Positions 57,500-64,000 of a stretch of DNA of 64,000 nucleotides are shown here, piece after piece; the first letter of the stretch is position 1; each line of letters opens with the position of its first letter. The position numbers were made by a program, and so were the translations under genes. Where the stretch lies: assembly GCA_029948255.1 (NCBI GenBank), contig JALIZF010001837.1, forward strand, positions 186,001-250,000, written 5' to 3'. The DNA comes from Telmatactis stephensoni. Taxonomy: Eukaryota; Cnidaria; Anthozoa; Actiniaria; Isophelliidae. The notes below the pieces were generated by a model. That model did not search any database and was not told the DNA's origin. It worked only from the letters and a program-made list of their open reading frames with translations.

Positions 57500-59270
57500 A
57501 ACCATCTTCAATTTGTTAACTATATATGTAAGACAAACAATCCATTCATTCCAATACAACATTCACACTGTCATCAGACCTCCATAGAAAACACTGCTGA
57601 TGTACACTGTTATCAATAATTTCATCATGGAATTGTTTATAAATAATTTCCATTTGAGTGATGCTGTAGTTTTTTTAACAACGTTTTGAAATATCCTGAG
57701 TCCAGTGTATTTCTTCAATCAGTAATGAGAGATCATTCAGTTTGTTGCATTATTGACAGGAAAAAAATGTGTGGATTACAGCATTAATTGAGAAAACTTC
57801 CAATTTCCATCTTTTTAGCAAGTGATCTTTTCCAAATTTTTCAAACTTTTTTGATGTCACAAGATGTGACACTGACTTCCTTAATGAAACTGTAGAATAT
57901 CCTGGGATTTCTTTTTCACAAAATAATTTCATTTTACTTATACCAAATCAAGGGGAAAAGAAATAAATTGAACTAAAATATACAGCTCCCTCCCTTCAGA
58001 CAAGAGCTGTGTAGTATAAAGTCTTACATAGTTCATGAATTTAACGAGATCAAAACCAAATTCAAAACAAAATACAAATTTAAACACCCAATGACTCATT
58101 CAACCGAAGACACACAATATTCAATGAGAATGACAATTCAAATACTCACATTCAGTCGCACGAAAGTCAAAATTTCATAAAAATACATTGTAGGTCGACA
58201 TGTAGGTCGATATTTTGGGCGCGAAAACATTGTCGCCTAGTGAACAATACATTGTTTTGATGCTGACTAAATCGCCGTGACCAACTGCAAGGGGAAAAAT
58301 TACGATTCTTTTTAGCTGTATGATTAATTGTATGCTTTTTGGGAGGTTTGTCTACCAATTTATGAGGCATTTTGAGCATTGAAAGTCGCTCGCTTAGCCA
58401 TGATTCAACTGTACCAACTGCACACGAACTCGCTTCAACAACCCAGACATTTTGCCGCTCAAAAACACAGTTTCGGCTCTCAAATTCCACACAGGTTGTA
58501 ACCACTGTTTACTTATACTTTAGTTATCATACCTTGACGTAGAAGTTTTGTTTTTCTGGTTTTCTTTGCGAACAAACCACGTTAGTTGGAGTCTCCACAA
58601 TCATGCACAACCCTTCACCTGCCTTTCAGACTCACCTTTTTGGCTATGACGTAGTTATCTTCCAGGGAGGGGAGGGACAGTAGTTTTACAAAAAACAAAC
58701 CAACAGGAAGTCCAAATTACGAATGAGCTCCGACAGAGTCTAAAAATAAATTGTGACGTTCGTGACGGAACAACAGGCCTCATACACCAAAATTAGAATA
58801 TTACAAGTCATAACATTAGGAGTTTTTATTACGATTTCGTTTTCCACGAATAACAATCTAGTTTGTTATGCAAATCAGATTCCAGGTTTAATTTGCATGC
58901 AAAATTTCACCCTATGAAATTCCCATATGAAATTCAAGAGATACGGAAAAACTCTACTTAACAATTTTCAAGGAGAACGGCCAATTAAAGCAACACCGGC
59001 CACCCTGAGGGACCCCATGCGATACGAAAAGAAGAAGATGAAGTAATACTCACAACCTACAAAATGCGCACCTGCGCACCTGCAGTTTACACCGTCCGAC
59101 CCGCGAATCTAAGGCTGGAATGTCAATGAAACATACTTTGACATTTTATCGGTTTAAGTTAACGTAATACTGAAAAGTTTGTAAGAATTGATCCCCTCTG
59201 GAAATGAATGTGAATCTCAGGCAATATGAATCTAAGGCTGCGAATCTTAGGCTAACTTCACTTTGGTGAA
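57500..59270. other. Gene-free stretch
   Basis: No supported gene. On the minus strand ACTGAAT|GTGAGTATT near 58150 resembles a donor and a 112-codon frame lies above it (58167-58505), but its composition is not protein-like. It could be an upstream non-coding exon of a minus-strand gene. Confidence 0.35.
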
Positions 59271-59321
59271 AGGGGAGGGGAACGGGGAGGGGAACGGGGA
59301 GGGGAACGGGGAGGGGAAGGG
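59271..59321 (+). repeat. 12-bp G-rich minisatellite (quadruplex-prone)
   Basis: About four units of GGGGAGGGGAAC. Eight runs of four G within 50 bases meet the usual criterion for G-quadruplex formation on the plus strand. Confidence 0.85.
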
Positions 59322-59954
59322 ACTGAGGCGAGGAGGGAGGGGGAATGCAAGAAAGAAAGAAACTAGGGATTGAATTAGTTTGGTCTACGTCGGTGTTGAA
59401 AGATGCCGCAAGTAATAAATGGGAATCAATATTAATGATACCGTACGAAAAGAGTACTTACGTGCATTACTGACGTTTTGAGCAAACTATCTCGAGGTTT
59501 GTTTCTCGCTATCGGGGAAATCTTCATCCTCGGTCCTTCCCCTCCCTCCCCCCTCCCCCTTCGCCCTGGGTCTCCGAGAATGGGAAATCTTCGGCCCCTG
59601 AGGGGAATGCCTTCATGTAATGTTTACGTTTACAATACCCATAAGGTAATACAATATACCAGTATCCATGTCCCAGATTTAGAAGTAAAGTCCGTACATA
59701 TCTAAGTATATATATAGGTACGTCTTTACCAGACGTCAATAAGTTACACAGCCCGTAACATGTTATATTAACGTGCGTAACGTAACGAATCGAGAGAATC
59801 TACAAGTGAAACTTTAGTTTATTAGTGAATTATAAAATTATCTTTCTAAGAACAACTCCACAAAACTGACACCATTCTTTGATAGCCATACCCAATGGTC
59901 ATACCTTATAAAGGCCTCGGGTATTCTTGAGCGAAGGAAACAGAAATGGAAGCA

Positions 59955-60130
59955 CAGGGGCGTATCCAGGGGGGGTCCCAGGGTGCCCGTGACCCCCCTT
60001 TGAAAACAAAAAGATGATAGAAATAAAAGAATCTGACTGGAGAAAGATTGAGAAATTGGAAGTGTGACCCCCCTTTGGTGGAAAATGGAAAGTGTGACCC
60101 CCCCTTTGAAATATTCTGGATACGCCCCTG
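59955..60130. mobile_element. CAGGG-ended MITE family G, copy 2
   Basis: CAGGGGCGTATCCAG ... CTGGATACGCCCCTG, with AAGCA at 59950-59954 and 60131-60135. By eye it differs from the copy at 42727 at only a handful of positions. Confidence 0.9.
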
Positions 60131-60367
60131 AAGCAACATACGCAGACTGAGTGTAGCAAATTTTCACATAGATAGGGGGGACAAGAAAAGGATGAGCAGT
60201 GCATTACTAAGGCTACGTCTATCGGTTAGATCTTCCGTCCACATTAAAAAAGGCGTTTCTCTTGTGTAAGTAAACGGAGGGGAAAAAGATGATATGCCTG
60301 TGGTCATAGTCAGTGCCTATGTCACTTCTGCTTCAACTTCCATCGCTGGTTAAAACCAGACCTAAAT

Positions 60368-60665
60368 ACACCTATTTCAATATAAAATATTAAACGTTGT
60401 CGGTATCAAGCCTACGCGACTCACCCGAATGGAAGTACGGAAAGAAATTACTTAAGTCATAAAACCACAAAAATCCCTCACGATTACTCAAATTCAGCTT
60501 GCAATTGCTCTTACCTTATACACTAAAGAACTTCACTTATTGATGCTAAAGTCAATACCAAAGCGGAAAAGAAAGTAAAGTTTTGCTACTACCCATACTC
60601 CTTTTCGGTCTTGTCGAGTGGGCTTGAGAGCTCTCATACGACAACCTTTTTTGAAACAGGTGTAT
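60368..60665. repeat. MITE family D, copy 2
   Basis: TACACCTATTTCAA with GTTGTCGG at the left and CGACAACC then TTGAAACAGGTGTA at the right. Interior CTACGCGACTCACCCG and CTACTACCCATACTCC match the copy at 12545-12840. Confidence 0.78.
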
Positions 60666-60756
60666 ACACGCACCTACTATGGAACGCAATTAAATATATG
60701 CACCTATCTATCACCTAATTGATTATGTGACAACGTTCGTCCTATTCAGCGTTCAT

Positions 60757-61034
60757 CAAGAGACCATAATACTAAGAGAGCGAAGCTCAGTATTGATGTC
60801 TGTGCCATGTTCGTGGCGGCTAAGGCTATTTTTAGTAACTTCGCCATCGCGCGCGCAAGTCCCTCCACCAATAGAATTTGATTTTTGACGTGCGCGCGGA
60901 CGGGACCGTTTGAATTCTATTGTCTAAGAGCCTTGCGCGCGCGATGGCGAAGTTACTAAAAATAGCCTTAGCCGACACGAACATGGCACAGACATCAATA
61001 CTGAGCTTCGCTCTCTTAGTATTATGGTCTCTTG
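60757..61034. mobile_element. Foldback MITE, hAT-like family C, copy 2, with 8-bp duplication
   Basis: It starts CAAGAGACCATAATAC and ends GTATTATGGTCTCTTG. GCGTTCAT is present at 60749-60756 and 61035-61042, an 8-bp target duplication as in hAT insertions. Arms of about 115 bp pair nearly perfectly around a loop of about 45 bp. Confidence 0.9.
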
Positions 61035-61344
61035 GCGTTCATCCTATTCAGCGAAATTTCTTAAAAGGGAGTAACGAATAAATTTCGTATTCGACGAGTT
61101 TCGCAGTCGATTGAGAAAACATTGTCACACGATAGATGAAGTCTATGCATTTTCGTTTGAAAAATGTTGCATGTACATTTTTCGTTCTCGACCTTCTGTC
61201 GATGCGCGTAGACCCCAAGTACCCGCTGAAAAGGTGGTTTTCTTTTGTGTAAGGTACGAAAAACGGAGAAAGAGATGATTTTTCAAATTTACCGGATTAT
61301 CGTAGAAGTCGCCCTATAGAGGCTTGCTCCACTGAATGCAATCG

Positions 61345-61412
61345 AAGCAGGGGAGGCCGAATAGTTAGATCCTTCGAATCTCGCTAACGACCCGGGTTCG
61401 ATTCCGGACAGA
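61345..61412 (+). pseudogene. tRNA-like sequence, probably a SINE head
   Basis: An A-box-like GGCCGAATAGTTAGA (61355-61369) and a B-box GGGTTCGATTCC (61394-61405) are spaced as in a tRNA, resembling Ser/Leu class. The T stem lacks one C (ATTCCGG instead of ATTCCCGG) and no closed acceptor stem is found, so this is a decayed tRNA or a tRNA-derived SINE. Confidence 0.45.
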
Positions 61413-61559
61413 TTACCCCATGTGAGTAGAGTTTGTTTGTTTGTTCGTTCTCCCCTTTGCTTCGAGAGTTTTCTGCAGGTCCTCCAGTTTTCCTTCGGGG
61501 ATGGAAGCAGAATAATTGGACTACCATTATTTATTATTCCCAAACAAGTTTTCTCAAGA

Positions 61560-61725
61560 ATCCATCATTTAACCGTTTCCCATTATTCCTTATTCTTTTT
61601 CTATTTTTCTGTTATTCATTATTCTTTTCTCATCTTTTCATTATTCATTATTCCTTGGATTTCAGATGTAATAATTCATTGTTCCAAAACTTTCTCAACA
61701 TGCATTATTCATTATTCATTATTCT
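61560..61725 (+). repeat. Degenerate ATTATTC(C) microsatellite
   Basis: Repeated TTATTCATTATTC units after the tRNA-like sequence. They generate the two overlapping Phe/Tyr/Ser-rich ORFs here, which are not genes. Confidence 0.7.
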
Positions 61726-61884
61726 GCTTCCACCCCCGATTTTCCTTGTTCTATCAAAAACAAACTACTGATCAAGTTTAGAGTTGGGTGTTTAGAATAT
61801 CAAATGTAGTAACGAGCTAGTGTGTGGGTTAATTGGGATTATATTTGGTATGGATATTTACGCAGTAGAGATACTTGTTAAGCC

Positions 61885-62440
61885 GTGGTCACGTGGTAAA
61901 CATAATCGTCATCGCAATTGTAATCGTAGTTAATTTTACCATCTAATGTTCATCTATGATATTTGTTAACGACGGTTTTGATTGGATAATCATTACCGTC
62001 GTAATTGCGATCCCAATTATCAGTTGAAACCACGGGGGGCCCGGCTTAGGAGTATTTTGTCAGGAATAAAATGAACTAAAGCTCTTTGGGTTTCCTGTGG
62101 CAAGATCACGTAAAATGTACCGCGGTAACTTGACAGCGCCAAGTACTATAGTGTAACGCACTCACCTTAGTGTGCACTAAGGTGAGTGCGTTACACTAGT
62201 ACTTGGCGCTATCAAGTTACCGCGGTACATTTACGTGATCGAGTTTCATTGAGGTTGCCACAGGAAGCCTTTAGTTCATTTTGTTCCTGATAAAAGACTC
62301 CCAAGCCGGGCCCCCTGTGTTGAAACTGGATTGTACCCTTTTTTAATCGCAATCGCAATTGTATGAAAAAGGAAAGCTTTTACACTTTGAATACTTCTTG
62401 CGATTACGTTTACGATTACGACGATAGTGAGAACCAGGTT
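61885..62440. repeat. Older foldback interrupted by a palindrome
   Basis: The outer arms CATCGCAATTGTAATCG (61910) and ATCGCAATCGCAATTG with GATTACGTTTACGATTACG (62345-62420) are inverted to each other. Between them lies the palindrome at 62035-62318, consistent with one element inserted into another. Confidence 0.65.
62035..62318. repeat. 280-bp near-perfect palindrome
   Basis: Arms run from GGGGCCCGGCTTAGGAGT to the right end CTCCCAAGCCGGGCCCC and meet at CACCTTAGTG-TG-CACTAAGGTG (centre 62173-62174). Sub-motifs TACCGCGGTA, AGTACTTGGCGC and AGTTCATTTTG pair across the centre. With only two bases of spacer it could extrude a cruciform or be transcribed as a long hairpin. Confidence 0.88.
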
Positions 62441-62473
62441 TTAGACAGTTATGTAGGAACAAGGCATTATAAC

Positions 62474-62731
62474 AGGCTCGTAACACCTGATGGTATATTT
62501 TCGTCTCACTGATTCCGGGTTTTTACGGAAATTTTGATTCCTGAGCCCATATTTTTAGAAATTTTTGATCCCTGATCCTTGGTGCGAAAAACTGAGCTGA
62601 TCCCTGATCCTGACCCAATGTCCCTGATCCTCGATTCCACCAATTTGATCCCTGAGCCCTGGCCTCTGATCCCTGATCCTGGCCATAATTTGGAGCTTGA
62701 TCCCTGATCCCATATACCATGTTACGAGCCT
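62474..62731. mobile_element. MITE family E, copy 2
   Basis: AGGCTCGTAACA...TGTTACGAGCCT ends with ATTATAA at 62466-62472 and 62733-62739. The interior matches 34282-34560 closely, except that copy 1 has an extra AATAATAATAATA insert near 34386. Confidence 0.83.
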
Positions 62732-62774
62732 GATTATAAGGTCAATATTGGGGACCCGATAAATACCCTGGGAA

Positions 62775-62780
62775 TTTATT
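62775..62780 (-). promoter_or_regulatory. Polyadenylation signal for the second tetraspanin
   Basis: TTTATT on the plus strand, AATAAA on the minus, 71 bases beyond the stop codon at 62851. Confidence 0.5.
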
Positions 62781-62850
62781 TAGCGGTTTTGTGTTAAATG
62801 GTCTGTTGTAGAATAAGGATTATATACGTGTCATGAATTCATTGTGTGGA

Positions 62851-62916
62851 CTAAGCTATCATCTCTCCTTTGTTGATACTACATATGAGTACCACAGCGA
62901 AGATCATCCCAAGAAT
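62851..62916 (-). CDS. Last coding exon of a second tetraspanin (3' part only)
   Basis: On the minus strand a polypyrimidine-AG acceptor (TTATTTTCAG) is followed by 66 bases encoding ILGMIFAVVLICSINKGEMIA and TAG. The last coding exon of the complete tetraspanin is also 66 bases and encodes ILAMIFSMVLICSISKQSEYA, with the same phase and the same acceptor context (TTTTCAG). Identity is high through the TM4 half and lost in the tail, as expected of a paralogue. The preceding exon is not visible up to position 64000, so the remainder lies beyond the window or this is a solitary duplicated exon. Direction matches the complete gene, suggesting a head-to-tail tandem pair. Confidence 0.75.
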   Translation of the reverse strand: MLGMIFAVVLICSINKGEMIA

Positions 62917-63166
62917 CTGAAAATAACAGTACCCGTCATGATAGGTAGAAAGGGTGTCATTGGGGGTACCCGATTGTCTGTTAACTATACTGTTTTGGCC
63001 AATAGTCAATTTTTTTGTCTGCAATTACCAGCTAACTATAGATTTTCAAATATCAGTTAGCTACTAATTTTGAAGCCAAATGTCAGTTAACTGTTAAACC
63101 CCATTGATCGACACCCTTAGGTAGATATTAAGGTGAGATCACGCTAGATAACTTTTAGCGCAATAC

Positions 63167-63573
63167 GAGGGGGGCCTAGGGGGGTTACGAATACCGCAAT
63201 CCCGCGCGCACGAAAAATTCGAAAATACCGCAATCCCGCACGAAAAAATGATCAATCCCGCAATCCCGCTTGAAAAATTCGAAAATACGGCTCACCAAAC
63301 GAAAAATTCGAAAAACCACTCCCACGGGACCTCACGCCATGAAATTTTCTATCGAGTGCCAGAAACAAAATCCCGCATCTCGCAGGCCTCAAAAATACCG
63401 CATTACCGCAATTTCAAATCGTTTTTCCCGTAATACCGCAGCTCAAAAAAGAAAATACCGCATACCGCAGGGTTTGAGAATCCCGCAATACCGCAATTTT
63501 TTTTGTAAAATACTGCAATACCGCACAAAGAAATGGTCAATCCCGCAATCCCGCAAACCCCTAGGACCCCCTC
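63167..63573. mobile_element. MITE with internal AATCCCGCAATACCGC minisatellite
   Basis: Ends GAGGGGGGCCTAGGGG and CCCCTAGGACCCCCTC. CAATAC flanks both sides (63161-63166, 63574-63579). The interior is a diverged array of AATCCCGCAATACCGC and CGAAAAATTCGAAAATA units. Confidence 0.8.
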
Positions 63574-64000
63574 CAATACTGTTGTGTTCAAAGGTTCATG
63601 GTGTATTGTAACACGGCACGCGCTGGCTACATGCAACAAATGTTTGGTAACAATGTAAATCAATAAGCAAATTCTAAACAGCAGCATTCATTCATGTCAC
63701 GAACGCTATCAACCTCATAGAGTTAAGTCAAAATCCAAGTCCAATATGCGGACGTTTTGGGTTTTTTTTCAAAGGATTCCTTTGTATTGTTTGAGCTTTT
63801 ATACATATGGACCAAGTATTCTCATGTCAACTACATGATGCTGCTATTATCCTCCTCCCCTTCTCTCCCTTCTCCTTTTCCCCTTCAAGAATTGAAAATT
63901 ATTCGTGGCTAGTGCATGCGCGCGCTGTCCTCTTTAGCGTCCAGTCGTGTTTGCTAAAGCTTATGTTACATTAGAAGGCATTTTTTTGCGTTAAAAGTTG

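Noticed and set aside
58167..58505. 112-codon minus-strand frame
   Set aside because: No domain, irregular composition and no splice or start context. It may overlap an untranslated exon but not a protein gene.
59838..60204. Overlapping 77-109-codon minus-strand frames with similar peptides also at 42563-42921
   Set aside because: The peptide similarity is due to the MITE pair at 42727 and 59955 reading open in several frames.

Overview
This is a eukaryotic, intron-bearing, AT-rich and repeat-dense window. The genes look animal (planar-polarity effector FUZ, the circadian bHLH-PAS factor CLOCK, tetraspanins). The dense short inverted-repeat DNA elements and the L2/CR1-type LINE fit a cnidarian, most likely an anthozoan such as a stony coral. 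That assignment is inference from gene style and repeat content, not from a search. Splice sites follow GT-AG and polyadenylation signals are AATAAA.

Layout. (1) 162-8218, + strand: thirteen exons of a FUZ orthologue, missing only its N-terminal exon(s), with several inverted-repeat elements in its introns and a 106-bp tandem repeat downstream. (2) 8.4-19.7 kb: repeat-rich, with two small membrane-protein genes. One is a compact TATA-to-poly(A) unit around 11533-12436 (+). The other, at 16626-17270 (-), encodes a type I membrane protein whose tail carries three PPxY motifs. (3) 19754-21361 (-): a 535-residue, very acidic, Ser/Asp/Glu-rich protein, probably with a 5'UTR intron reaching to about 24752. 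(4) 25-35 kb: no recognised gene, many foldback elements including a 1.27-kb nested one. (5) 35544-37376 (+): an uninterrupted CLOCK-like coding sequence. (6) 42407-51478 (-): a complete seven-coding-exon tetraspanin of 240 residues. Its second coding intron holds an intact 1043-residue LINE ORF in the opposite direction. (7) 52-64 kb: repeats, a 280-bp near-perfect palindrome, and at 62851-62916 (-) the last coding exon of a second tetraspanin whose remaining exons lie beyond the window.

The genes are ordinary, independently transcribed animal genes and do not form an operon-like system. FUZ acts at the base of cilia, CLOCK in the circadian oscillator and the tetraspanins in membrane microdomains. 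The more unusual content is in the non-coding part. It includes a type I hammerhead-ribozyme-like fold on the minus strand at 6998-7075, four foldback elements with CAGGG ends and 5-bp target duplications, several elements with internal minisatellites, a TTAA-flanked 812-bp element and a cluster of bZIP-type sites upstream of the PPxY gene. No previously undescribed multigene system was identified. The strongest leads are the ribozyme-like motif, the PPxY membrane protein and the tetraspanin pair.
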